DNA from: an uncultured Clostridia bacterium | Lineage (GTDB): Bacteria; Bacillota; Clostridia; Christensenellales; CAG-917 | NCBI GenBank assembly: GCA_944363035.1 | Contig: CALVTS010000003.1 | Coordinates: 1-64,000, forward strand | Direction: 5' to 3' | DNA: 64,000 nucleotides | Part shown: one piece after another, positions 47,626 through 55,931 of the stretch | Layout: the number at the start of each line of letters is the position of its first letter | Numbering within the stretch: position 1 is the stretch's first letter | The notes under the pieces: generated by a model | The model's input: the letters and a program-made list of their open reading frames with translations, nothing else | Databases searched by the model: none | Told to the model about the DNA's origin: nothing | Made by a program: the position numbers and the translations under genes

Positions 47626-48501
47626 TTACGCCAACGCCAGCGCCGCCGCGACTTCCGGGAGCGTGGCGAGGTCTTGCACCCGCCAGACCTCCGTCATGGT
47701 ATGGCTCTCTCCCTTTTTCAGGGTCACTTTGCGGGAGAGCCATTCCACTTCCAGGATGTGCTCGTTGGTGTAACTCTCGAAGTTGCAGAAGAAGTCGCCG
47801 TATTCGCCCTCCTCGGGCGCGCACTTCCAGCTCATCACCTTGTCGCCCACGGCGTAATACGCCTCTCCCTTTTTGGAGAAAGTGCCTATCTTTATCGCCT
47901 CGGGACGGGAGGTCTGCCTCAGAGTGAGGAATTTTTCTCCCACGCGGAGGCGGGCGTCGTGAGGGTCGTTGTAGGGCCAACGCACCAGGTTGTATACCGG
48001 ATTGAGGTCGTCCGTGGGGTCGTTGAGGGGGAGCATGAGCGTGCCTCCCTTTCTCGCCACCGTGAGCCCCCACACCGCGAGAGTGCGTTCCTCTCCCTTG
48101 TTGAACACCGTGTTTGCGACGGTGAGAGAGCCGTCCTCGGCGAGCTCGAGGTCGAGCGCGTAATCCAACCATTTCGCGGCGCGGCATATGAACCTGCCTC
48201 CGTTTTCCCTTTCCTCGCACTCCACGGGGAAGTTGTCGGGGGTGTAGGTCTCGAGGTCTTCGGGGGACTTCCACACGCGGTGTCCGCCGTAAAGATACCA
48301 GGTCGTGCCCTTGCCGTAATGTTCGTCGAAGAACTCCCCGCCCTTGCGCACGTTGCGCTCGAGATCCTCATTCATGAAATTGAGCTCTTCCGTGCCGAAC
48401 CATATGATGCGCGGACCTATGTCCAGCGTGACCATCACTTTCACTCCGCCGCGTCTCAGCACGGCGCATTTGCCGTAATTTTTATAATTTTCCGTTTTCA
48501 T
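47626..48501 (-). CDS. DUF4380-like / galactose mutarotase-fold protein
   Basis: A 291-residue cytoplasmic protein, all-beta, resembling DUF4380 members with an aldose-epimerase-like supersandwich. Segments TLDIGPRIIWFG, YGGHRVWKSPED and MLPLNDPTDDLNPVYNLVRWPYN are family-like. Substrate unknown; a sugar-binding or isomerising role is plausible from the fold and the hexosaminidase neighbour. GGAGGGAAGG precedes the ATG. Confidence 0.75.
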   Translation of the reverse strand: MKTENYKNYGKCAVLRRGGVKVMVTLDIGPRIIWFGTEELNFMNEDLERNVRKGGEFFDEHYGKGTTWYLYGGHRVWKSPEDLETYTPDNFPVECEERENGGRFICRAAKWLDYALDLELAEDGSLTVANTVFNKGEERTLAVWGLTVARKGGTLMLPLNDPTDDLNPVYNLVRWPYNDPHDARLRVGEKFLTLRQTSRPEAIKIGTFSKKGEAYYAVGDKVMSWKCAPEEGEYGDFFCNFESYTNEHILEVEWLSRKVTLKKGESHTMTEVWRVQDLATLPEVAAALALA

Positions 48502-48554
48502 TCCTTCCCTCCGAGGTATCGCGCTCCGAGAGCGCGTACCTCACGCCGCAGGCT

Positions 48555-50075
48555 TCACACCTTGGGCTCTTTCAGCCTCATGCTCTGCCAGTTGCGCGCG
48601 GACATGGGATCGCTCACCCTCTGCATCCTGAGCGCGAAGGAGACCTTCTGCCTCCATGCGGCAAATCTCGCGGGGTCGCACTCTTTGACGGGGATATAGG
48701 GCACCCCTCTTTCCTCCAACAGGAAGAGGACGCCCTGCAATCTTTTTTTGAAATCCTCATAGTCTTTGCCGGGCGCGCTCCACCCCGTCTCGGCTACCGC
48801 GAGCGCGCGTGGATAGAAGTGTCTGAAAAGTTCCTCTTCCTCTGATATCTGTTCCGTCCAAAGAGGGCACTCCACGCCCATGATGCCCTTTTCCGCCGAG
48901 GCTCCGAGCTCCTCGTCGGGTTCCAGCTCGTACATCGCTTTCAGGGAATGCGTGCCGCAGGGATAGTCCAGATAATAAGGCGCGCAACGGCTCATGATGA
49001 CCTTGCGCCCCTCCTCGGATATAGCCCTCGCCACGCGCTCGGCGGACTTTTTGTCCGTCGTCCAATATTGCACCGCGGCGCGCTTGTCCAGCATTTCCGA
49101 ATTGAGAGCCTCATTCCACAATATCGGGGTCTTACCGTACTTTTCCAGCAGTTTTATCACGCGATTCGTAAAATATGCCTGCAATTCTTCGAGGTTTTTC
49201 ATCCCCTCCTTGCGGTATAGCGCGGCGCAATCGGGACACTTTGCCCATTCCAGTTTCGCCACCTCGTCTCCGCCCAGATGGAAGAGCTCGGAGGGGAACA
49301 TCTCGGCGACCTCGGAAAATATCCTGTCCACCGCTTCGTACACTCTCTCCTTGCCCACGCAGAGTATTTTGGAATGGATGCCGAACCAACTCGCGACCTC
49401 GGTGGGCTTCCCCGAGCACGAGAGCTCGGGATACGCCGCGACTATCGCGCGGGTGTGACCGGGCATATCTATCTCGGGCACTATCTCGATGTACCGCTCT
49501 GCGGCGTAGCTCACTATCTCGGCTATCTGCGCCTTGGTGTAGTATCCGCCCGTAGGTCTGCCGTCCCCGCAGGTGCCCTTTCTTTCACTGCCTATCTGGT
49601 GCAGTTTGGGCATGGAGTCTATGCACAGGCGGAAGCCCTGATCGTCGCTGAGATGGAAGTGCAGATGGCTGAATTTGAACATCGCCATCGTGTCGATGAG
49701 CTTCTTTATCGTCTCCACCCCGAAGAAGTGGCGGCAGACGTCTATCATCCCCGCGCGGTAGGTATACCGAGGCTTATCCCAAATCGTACAGGCGGGGATC
49801 GCCGTGCTCTTCCCGCCCGTGAGCTGTTTCAGGGTGACGGCGGCGTGAAAGAGTCCCTCGTCGGTGGAAGAGAGCGCGAGCACGCCCTCGGGAGAGACTT
49901 TCAGCACATGATCCCACTCCGTGTCCCCTTTGACGAACCTGATGGGCGAGGAGGGATCCCCTCCTCCGAACAGGGAAAGGATGACGGGAAGTTCGGCGGC
50001 GACTTTCATATCCGCGGAATATGCGAACGCGCCCTCGCCGAGCTCTATCCTGAAAGGTTTCGGCAGTATGTTCAT
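48555..50075 (-). CDS. Beta-N-acetylhexosaminidase, GH20 family
   Basis: A 506-residue enzyme removing terminal GlcNAc/GalNAc. The N-terminal GH20b-like domain (about 1-100) leads to the catalytic barrel (about 103-440), with HLHFHLSDDQGFR and the catalytic Asp270-Glu271 in FHLGGDEV. Aromatic Trp residues for the sugar subsite are present (WNEAL; YWTT). No signal peptide is seen, so it should act inside the cell on imported oligosaccharides or wall fragments. GGAGG precedes the start. It leads the unit with the DUF4380 and PIG-L genes. Confidence 0.93.
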   Translation of the reverse strand: MNILPKPFRIELGEGAFAYSADMKVAAELPVILSLFGGGDPSSPIRFVKGDTEWDHVLKVSPEGVLALSSTDEGLFHAAVTLKQLTGGKSTAIPACTIWDKPRYTYRAGMIDVCRHFFGVETIKKLIDTMAMFKFSHLHFHLSDDQGFRLCIDSMPKLHQIGSERKGTCGDGRPTGGYYTKAQIAEIVSYAAERYIEIVPEIDMPGHTRAIVAAYPELSCSGKPTEVASWFGIHSKILCVGKERVYEAVDRIFSEVAEMFPSELFHLGGDEVAKLEWAKCPDCAALYRKEGMKNLEELQAYFTNRVIKLLEKYGKTPILWNEALNSEMLDKRAAVQYWTTDKKSAERVARAISEEGRKVIMSRCAPYYLDYPCGTHSLKAMYELEPDEELGASAEKGIMGVECPLWTEQISEEEELFRHFYPRALAVAETGWSAPGKDYEDFKKRLQGVLFLLEERGVPYIPVKECDPARFAAWRQKVSFALRMQRVSDPMSARNWQSMRLKEPKV

Positions 50076-50150
50076 AACTCCTCCGTTCCCCGTACGCGCG
50101 CCTCGGGACGGGACGTCCGCCCCGTCCCCGAAAGAGCCGTCGGGGTATTT

Positions 50151-50191
50151 TTGTCATGACAATGATAGCACCTCTCTCTGTCTCATGTCAA
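50151..50191 (-). promoter_or_regulatory. GH20 promoter with palindromic operator
   Basis: Minus-strand TTGACA (50191-50186), an 18-base spacer and TATCAT (50167-50162) predict a start near 50155. A perfect 12-bp palindrome TTGTCATGACAA (50151-50162) covers the start site. A GntR-like or LacI-like repressor of amino-sugar genes would fit, but none is encoded nearby. Confidence 0.65.
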
Positions 50192-50339
50192 TACGCGCAC
50201 GAGCGCGCACCCGCCCGAATTTCGCCTCCGAACGCGATAAAACGCGCTTTTTTGTCATCACGCGACGCCGAAAGAAGGCGCTTCGCGCTCATTCGCCTTT
50301 GACACCGCCCTCCCGTTGTGCTATCCTCAAGGGGTGAAA

Positions 50340-50816
50340 ATGACGGGCTGTCTCTTCGGCGGAGCGGTGTCGGCAGCGCTCGGAGCGGCGGCAAAGCTCC
50401 TCATCACGGGTGTGAGATACGCCTTCAAGGCGGTGCGCACCTTCGGGCTGTACGTCCCGATGATATACCTCGCCTACGGCGGAGTGCTTTGGCTCGCGTT
50501 CGGGTTCACCCTGTTTGAGGACAGCGTGGACGGCAAACTGTACATTTTCGGGTTCGCTCTCTCGCTGGGATGCTCCGTCGTGATAACGGTGCGCAAACTC
50601 ATCGTCAAACCCCTCGGCGAATATTTCAGAGGCGAGGTGATAGAGTACGACAAAGAACGCAAGAGCCCGCATACTCCCGAAGCCCCCAAGATCTACCGCA
50701 GCCGCGTCAACCGCGGAGTGATAGTCTACGAATACGCAAACAGATACGACCTTTACGAAAAGCGCGGCGACGGACTCGCGCTTGTCGCAACGGAGTGGAA
50801 AAAACACGGAAGATGA
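50340..50816 (+). CDS. Small membrane protein of unknown function
   Basis: 158 residues. Two or three hydrophobic helices fill the first half (AVSAALGAAAKLLI; GLYVPMIYLAYGGVLWLAFGF; IFGFALSLGCSVVITV). The second half is soluble, charged and ends near a Tyr-rich segment. No family was recognised. AAGGGG precedes the ATG at 50340. It overlaps the HGSNAT-like gene by an ATGA, so the two are probably co-translated. Confidence 0.75.
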   Translation: MTGCLFGGAVSAALGAAAKLLITGVRYAFKAVRTFGLYVPMIYLAYGGVLWLAFGFTLFEDSVDGKLYIFGFALSLGCSVVITVRKLIVKPLGEYFRGEVIEYDKERKSPHTPEAPKIYRSRVNRGVIVYEYANRYDLYEKRGDGLALVATEWKKHGR

Positions 50817-51709
50817 CCTATTCTCACCTCATCTCTGACGACGTCCGCATCACCCTTCTGCCCTCCCGTCCTCGCACGAGGATATGGGAGATAGATTTTT
50901 TGCGCGGCGTCTGCATCCTGCTCATGGTGCTGGATCACCTCTCCATGTTTTTGGGGCTGTATTTCGGTCCCGCGTGGTTCGGGAGCTCCATGGCGGGGGA
51001 CGGGGGCGCGGCGTTCTGCCGCTGGTGCGCATGGTTCCATACCAGCGAAGTGAGGGAAACGCTCCACACCGTGGTGCTCTTCATCTTCTTTTCCATATCC
51101 GGCATCTCCTGCACCTTTTCCCGTTCCAATCTCAAACGCGGGCTGATACTCGCCTGTATCGCGATGTGCTACACGGGGGTGACTTACGCCGCCGAAAGCC
51201 TGCTCTCCCTGCACATACACGTCAACTTCGGTGTGCTCCACTTCTACGCCGCGTGCATACTGATATGGACGGTGGCGGACTTCCTTTCTCGGGACAACAC
51301 CGTCTTGAAAACGGCGATGAGCCTCGGCATCATCGTGCTTGTGGTGTGCCTGTATTATCTCTACACTCCCCCTGCGGACACCTCGATATTCTTCGTCCCC
51401 CTCTTCCCTCCGGAAGGGGCGGACGGGAGCCCGAACCTCTTCTACGACCCGTCGAAATTTTCGCCGGGAGACCTCTTCACCCTCATACCGTGGGCGGCGT
51501 TCTTCTTCGCGGGGACGGCGATGGCGCCCTATCTCTATCCCAGGAGATACAGCCTCCTCCCCTTTATGGACGGCAAATGGCACAAGCCCGTGTCCTTTGT
51601 GGGAAAGTGGGCGATATTCTTCTTCCTCTTCCACCTCGTGGCGCTGGCGGCGGTGCTCATGCTGGTGAGCTATCTATTCGTGACTCCGGGGAGCTGGGGG
51701 CTTATATGA
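50813..51709 (+). CDS. HGSNAT-like (DUF1624) membrane acetyltransferase
   Basis: A 298-residue membrane protein resembling the heparan-alpha-glucosaminide N-acetyltransferase catalytic domain. The opening RIWEIDFLRGVCILLMVLDH fits the conserved first helix with the active-site His. Several helices follow, including FHTSEVRETLHTVVLFIFF and HFYAACILIWTV. The family acetylates terminal glucosamine using acetyl-CoA across the membrane; bacterial roles are poorly known. Proximity to PIG-L and GH20 genes suggests amino-sugar handling, but on the other strand. Confidence 0.85.
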   Translation: MTYSHLISDDVRITLLPSRPRTRIWEIDFLRGVCILLMVLDHLSMFLGLYFGPAWFGSSMAGDGGAAFCRWCAWFHTSEVRETLHTVVLFIFFSISGISCTFSRSNLKRGLILACIAMCYTGVTYAAESLLSLHIHVNFGVLHFYAACILIWTVADFLSRDNTVLKTAMSLGIIVLVVCLYYLYTPPADTSIFFVPLFPPEGADGSPNLFYDPSKFSPGDLFTLIPWAAFFFAGTAMAPYLYPRRYSLLPFMDGKWHKPVSFVGKWAIFFFLFHLVALAAVLMLVSYLFVTPGSWGLI

Positions 51710-51740
51710 GCGCGTGAGACAAACAAAAACGAACAAAAAA

Positions 51741-51780
51741 ACGCCGTTAATGCTGTCGATTTGCAACATGAACGGCGTTT
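51741..51780. terminator. Bidirectional terminator
   Basis: AACGCCGTT (51741-51749) and AACGGCGTT (51772-51780) form a 9-bp stem with a 22-base loop, preceded by A-runs and followed by TTTTTGTG. It lies between the convergent HGSNAT-like and apgM genes and suits both. Confidence 0.85.
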
Positions 51781-51799
51781 TTGTGTTGTTTCGGTTTTT

Positions 51800-53020
51800 T
51801 TATTCGGCGTCGCCGACTTTCAGAAAATCGCGCATGAGAGCGCTCGCCTCGGGATAATATATGCCGCTTTCCGCCGCGGACTTTTCGTTGTAGGGACGTC
51901 CGCCGCCGAGCGCCTTTTGTGAATAGTACATCAAGAACGGGACGGGCTCGCGGGTGTGGGTGCGCACCGAGATCGGGGTGAAATGGTCGGGCATGACCAT
52001 GACTGCGAAGGGCTCTCCGCTCTCTTTCAGATGCTCGTATATCGGGCGCAGTATCTTTTTGTCCACGCACTCGATGGCTTTCGTCTTGCCTTCGAGGTCG
52101 CCGTGATGTCCGCATTCGTCCGGCGCTTCGAGGTGCACGAAGACGAAATCGCATCCGCCGTCCAGCAGGTCGCAAGCCGCCTTGGCTTTTCCCGCGAAGT
52201 TGGTGGAAAGGGTGCCCGTGGCTCCTTCCACGTCCGCGCTCTTCATGCCCGCGCCCACCGCTATGCCTTTGAGGAGGTCCACCGCGCTCACCATGCCGCC
52301 TTTCAGACCGTATCTCGCCTCGAAATTTTCCAGCATCGGGCGGGTGCCCTGCCCCCAGAACCAGATGCAGTTGGCGGGCTCTTTGCCCTCCTCTGTCCTT
52401 TTCAGGTTGACGGGGTGGTTTTTCAGGAGCGCATACGCGCGCTCCATGAGCGCGAGGAGTTCCTCCGACTGCGCGCCCTCGGGGAGATGATCCCCTATCC
52501 TCCTGCCGCTGATGTCGTGAGGAGGCGTGAGGCGCATATCGGCGTCCCCGTGCGCGATGATGAGGAGGTGACGGTAACTCACCCCCGCGTAAAACGTGAA
52601 TTTTTCTGAGCCGAGCTCCCTTTGGACATACTCTATGAGTTCCCTCGCTTCGGCGGTGGAGATCTCGCCTGCGGAGTAATCCTCCATCACGAGGTCGCAG
52701 AACTCTCCCTCGCCGGACAGCGTGACGAGGTTTGTCCTGAGCGCCACGTCGTCCTCTTTCATGTCCACGCCGATGGAGAGCGCCTCCAAAGGAGAACGCC
52801 CCGTATAGCAATCCCGCGCGTCGTATCCGAGCGCGCCGAGATTCGCCACGTCGCTGCCCGGCTTATAGCCGTCGGGCACGGTCTTGACCAGTCCTATCCT
52901 GCCCGTCTTTGCGAGCTCGTCCATACATGGGGTATCGGCGACTTCGAGCGGGGTCTTCCCGCCCAATGAGGGCACGGGGTAATCCGCCATGCCGTCTCCG
53001 AGAATGATCGCGTATTTCAT
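51800..53020 (-). CDS. apgM: Cofactor-independent phosphoglycerate mutase (archaeal-type)
   Basis: A 406-residue alkaline-phosphatase-superfamily mutase interconverting 3- and 2-phosphoglycerate. Visible: AIILGDGMADYPVPSLGGKTPLE, SDVANLGALGYD, FVHLEAPDECGHHGD and VMPDHFTPI, which carry the metal ligands. This ApgM form is distinct from GpmI. The Met at 53020 follows AGAGGTG; GTG at 53026 is possible. It stands alone between convergent and divergent neighbours. Confidence 0.95.
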   Translation of the reverse strand: MKYAIILGDGMADYPVPSLGGKTPLEVADTPCMDELAKTGRIGLVKTVPDGYKPGSDVANLGALGYDARDCYTGRSPLEALSIGVDMKEDDVALRTNLVTLSGEGEFCDLVMEDYSAGEISTAEARELIEYVQRELGSEKFTFYAGVSYRHLLIIAHGDADMRLTPPHDISGRRIGDHLPEGAQSEELLALMERAYALLKNHPVNLKRTEEGKEPANCIWFWGQGTRPMLENFEARYGLKGGMVSAVDLLKGIAVGAGMKSADVEGATGTLSTNFAGKAKAACDLLDGGCDFVFVHLEAPDECGHHGDLEGKTKAIECVDKKILRPIYEHLKESGEPFAVMVMPDHFTPISVRTHTREPVPFLMYYSQKALGGGRPYNEKSAAESGIYYPEASALMRDFLKVGDAE

Positions 53021-53159
53021 ATCCACCTCTGCAACATCTTAATTCCCGCGAGGGCGTTTTGTCAAATCCTTGCGCGCGACCGCCGCCCAAAGACTTGCAA
53101 AATGTGCGGATGTGGTGTACAACATGATTGAAAGCGCCTACGGCGCAAGCGAGGAAATC

Positions 53160-55100
53160 ATGCAAAAATCCCCCGACAGTTTCGAGCTCCTGCCCGTCGG
53201 CAGCGTCACCCCCGAAGGCTGGCTGAAAGACCAGATGGGGCTTGTCAACGACCTCCAAAAGAGGCTGGGGGCGGATCCCGCCGTATCGCGGGACGGGAAA
53301 TGGACCAACGGTGAGATACTTCCCCGTTACGTCAGAGGGCTCTGCCTGCTCGCGGGCACTCTCAACGACCCCCAACTGCGCGCCAAAGCCGAGAGTTTCG
53401 TCTCTGCGATATTCGACAGCGCGGACAGAGGAGGAGACATCGGAGCTCAGGCGGGAGGAGGACTTGCCGCCAAGATAGAAGCCGTCAAAGCCGTTCTCTC
53501 CTTTTACGAGCTGACGGGAGATGAGCGCGCGGCGACTTTCCTCCGCAAATTTTTCAAGAATCAATTCAACACCCTTTCGGTGACCCCCATGTGGTACAAC
53601 GGCAGAGCCCGCCTTTCGGAGGAGATCCCCGCGATCGCCGCCGTGGGAGGCGAGGACGCCCCCGTATGGCTGAAAGAACTGGCGGCAAAACTCGCCACGC
53701 GCTCCTGTGACTGGCAGAGGCTGGCGGACAGATTCCCCTTCAAGCGTCCCTTTGAAAAACTCATATCTCCGACTGCGGTGCGCAGGGTCATGAGCGTGGT
53801 GAGGAGCGCGGACGCCGCCTCCCCCGAAAGGCGCGCGAAATATCTCACCGCCGCCCGCGCCGACGCAGAATGGAAAAAGCCATCCCACCGCCTGGTGGTG
53901 GAGACAGACGGCGTGAACCTCGCGAAAGCGGTCAAATATCCCGTGATATACGACTCCTTCTTCGGCTATGCCGAGAGGGAGACCCTCTCTTTGAAACTCG
54001 CGGGCGCGCTGGAACGCTATCACGGCAACGCCACGGGTATGTTCGCCTCCGACCCCAAACTCGCGGGGGTATCCGCCGTGCGCGGCATAGACATAGAGTG
54101 CGCGGCGGAATTTACCGAATCCCTGGTCGAGGTGCTGGCGGCGACGGGAGAGGCGGCGTGCGCGGACATCATCGAGAGTATAGTCTACAACGTCATGGGA
54201 AGAGCCGCGACGGAGGACGTATCCTCGGTGGCTGACGTCGTCGCCCCAAATCTCACCGAGGCGGACCCCGAGATAGGGAAAGGAGGATACCCCTACGGCA
54301 CGGCATATGTCACCGGCGCACCCTCGCGGGGCGCGATAGCTTTGCTTTCGGTCTACCCCGTATTCCTGCGCTCGGTGTGCATGAAAAAGGAGAACAGGCT
54401 CAATTTCTTCTCATACGCGCCATGCACCGTAAACACGGACATAAACGGTGCAAAACTGCGCATAAAACTCGAAACCGGTTATCCTTTCCGCAACACGGTG
54501 GTATTCCGCGTGGAGGAAGCGGACGACGACGTATCCGTCACCCTCAATTTCAGAGTGCCCCGCCGCACCACGATGCAGCTCATCTCGGGAGGTCAGGTGG
54601 TGGCGAGCGGCGAACGCGACATCCTGGTGAAATGCATCCTGCGCACGGGGAGCACTTTCATGCTCAAACTCAACATACCCCTCACCGTGTCCGCCAACAG
54701 AGACGGCACCGTGAGCTTGTACAAAGGCAGTCTGCTCATGGCGGGCGCGCCCGGGGAAACGTGGCGCAGATCGGGCGCGAACTCCCCCGCAAGGTCCGCT
54801 CATCCCATAGACAGGTGGGCGTACGCTCCCGTCCTCGGGAAGCGTCCCGGGGTGCGGTTCAACCTCGCCGAGAACGAACGCACCGTGGTCAACGCGTTTT
54901 CCACCCGTCCGCTCAGTCACACCGCGCCCCCCTTTGCCCTCAAAGTGCTCTGCCGCAACATCGCCAACTGGGAGTGCGACGAGTACGGGCGTCCCGTCCT
55001 CCCGCAAAAGCCGATATTCGCAGAGGAAGGGATAGTGCGCAACTTCGTGCCCTTCTGTTGTACGGCGGTGGGCATCTCTCACTTCCCCGTGTGCCGCTAG
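53160..55100 (+). CDS. Divergent GH127/DUF1680-like protein
   Basis: A 646-residue protein with an (alpha/alpha) barrel-like first half (ILPRYVRGLCLLAG; SFYELTGDERAATFLRKFF) and beta-sandwich second half (LRIKLETGYPFRNTVVFRVEE; SVTLNFRVPRRTT), typical of DUF1680/GH127 beta-L-arabinofuranosidase-like proteins. The family's Cys-Cys-Pro-Pro-Asn region with the catalytic Cys is not recognisable, so activity is doubtful or changed. No signal peptide. GAGGA precedes the ATG at 53160; upstream ATGs (53124, 53070) lack a good site. It is divergent from apgM. Confidence 0.75.
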   Translation: MQKSPDSFELLPVGSVTPEGWLKDQMGLVNDLQKRLGADPAVSRDGKWTNGEILPRYVRGLCLLAGTLNDPQLRAKAESFVSAIFDSADRGGDIGAQAGGGLAAKIEAVKAVLSFYELTGDERAATFLRKFFKNQFNTLSVTPMWYNGRARLSEEIPAIAAVGGEDAPVWLKELAAKLATRSCDWQRLADRFPFKRPFEKLISPTAVRRVMSVVRSADAASPERRAKYLTAARADAEWKKPSHRLVVETDGVNLAKAVKYPVIYDSFFGYAERETLSLKLAGALERYHGNATGMFASDPKLAGVSAVRGIDIECAAEFTESLVEVLAATGEAACADIIESIVYNVMGRAATEDVSSVADVVAPNLTEADPEIGKGGYPYGTAYVTGAPSRGAIALLSVYPVFLRSVCMKKENRLNFFSYAPCTVNTDINGAKLRIKLETGYPFRNTVVFRVEEADDDVSVTLNFRVPRRTTMQLISGGQVVASGERDILVKCILRTGSTFMLKLNIPLTVSANRDGTVSLYKGSLLMAGAPGETWRRSGANSPARSAHPIDRWAYAPVLGKRPGVRFNLAENERTVVNAFSTRPLSHTAPPFALKVLCRNIANWECDEYGRPVLPQKPIFAEEGIVRNFVPFCCTAVGISHFPVCR

Positions 55101-55109
55101 GCGGAAAAC

Positions 55110-55138
55110 TTGACACGGGCGCGGAAAAGTATTAGACT
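55110..55138 (+). promoter_or_regulatory. Promoter of the PH-domain gene
   Basis: TTGACA (55110-55115), a 17-base spacer and TAGACT (55133-55138) predict a start near 55145, 36 bases before the ATG. The -35 is perfect and the -10 matches 4 of 6. Confidence 0.7.
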
Positions 55139-55180
55139 CTGTGTATAAATAAAGGCGGTCGCAAGACCCCAAGGCAGGAT

Positions 55181-55750
55181 ATGCGAAAACTCGAACGCAC
55201 CTATTCCGGCACCGAACGTATCGTAGCGCGCGCACGCTTCTCGGCGTGGGCGTTTTTGCGCGAGGTGTTCATCGCCGCCCTTTTGGGCGGGATCATCGCC
55301 GTACTGTGGGTGTTCGCGGGGGACATCGAGGGCGCGCTGGACCCGAACTTCTCCGGCGAACCGCGCTATCTCACTCCCGAAGTCTTCAAATGGACGATGG
55401 TGGGCGCGGGCGGCTTCGTCATACTGCTCGCCCTCTTGCACGCGCTCTCCCTCTATATGCAGGAGATAATCATCACCGAGGACAAATTCCTATACCGCTC
55501 GGGCATAGGCAGCACGGTCAACGTCATGCTCCCCCTGGGCGAAATAAGGTATATCGACGTGAGACAGAACGCCGTCCAGCTCCTCTTGGGCTACGGCAAG
55601 ATAAAGATAATCACGGACGGTGAGGAACCTTTCGTCATCTGCAATCTCGTGCGCCCCGAACGCTTCGCGCGCAGGATAATGAAGCAATGCTCGGTGGCGC
55701 GCGCGAGCATACGCCCCCGCCTGAAACTCGCGGTGGGGAGCAAACATTGA
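55181..55750 (+). CDS. Bacterial PH-domain (YdbS/YdbT-like) membrane protein
   Basis: 189 residues. Two hydrophobic helices (LREVFIAALLGGIIAVLWVFAG, and GAGGFVILLALLHALSLYM) precede a PH-like domain with IIITEDKFLYRSGI, PLGEIRYIDVRQ and KIIITDG. The layout matches the bPH2 proteins of the YdbS type. These may bind membranes; precise role unknown. AGG precedes the ATG at 55181. Confidence 0.82.
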   Translation: MRKLERTYSGTERIVARARFSAWAFLREVFIAALLGGIIAVLWVFAGDIEGALDPNFSGEPRYLTPEVFKWTMVGAGGFVILLALLHALSLYMQEIIITEDKFLYRSGIGSTVNVMLPLGEIRYIDVRQNAVQLLLGYGKIKIITDGEEPFVICNLVRPERFARRIMKQCSVARASIRPRLKLAVGSKH

Positions 55751-55782
55751 CCTGCCGTCCCTTCCGCAAGACCTCGACATTG

Positions 55783-55810
55783 AAAAAGACGCCGTTCTCG
55801 GCGTCTTTTT
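55783..55810 (+). terminator. Terminator after the PH-domain gene
   Basis: AAAAAGACGCCG-TTCT-CGGCGTCTTTTT is a perfect 12-bp stem with a four-base loop ending in a T-run, 33 bases after the stop. It is a strong plus-strand terminator and would also work from the minus side. Confidence 0.92.
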
Positions 55811-55905
55811 GATGTCGGACCGAAATGATACGCGCCGACCTCGGAGCAATTCTCTTGGCGCTTTTCCCGACAGAAACTTGCAAGCAAGTGATGGCAGGCA
55901 AACTG
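55811..55905. repeat. Decayed relative of the 15.2-kb inverted-repeat element
   Basis: CCTCGGAGCAATTCTCTTGG followed by CGCTTTT at about 55850-55876 matches, in opposite orientation, the right end of the element at 15241-15714 (AAAAGCGCC...GAATTGCTCCGAGG, 15660-15685). Just before it GGACCGAAATGATACG resembles the tip at 15128-15143. Only one end is recognisable, so it is a solo remnant. It occupies the gap between convergent genes. Confidence 0.6.
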
Positions 55906-55931
55906 TTGTCTGCGTTGTGGCGCCGAAAGAG

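Noticed and set aside
50299-50327. Perfect TTGACA with 17-base spacer to TATCCT before the small membrane protein
   Set aside because: Initiation near 50334 would remove the AAGGGG ribosome site and leave about 6 bases before the ATG. It may be real for a leaderless message, but I could not support it.
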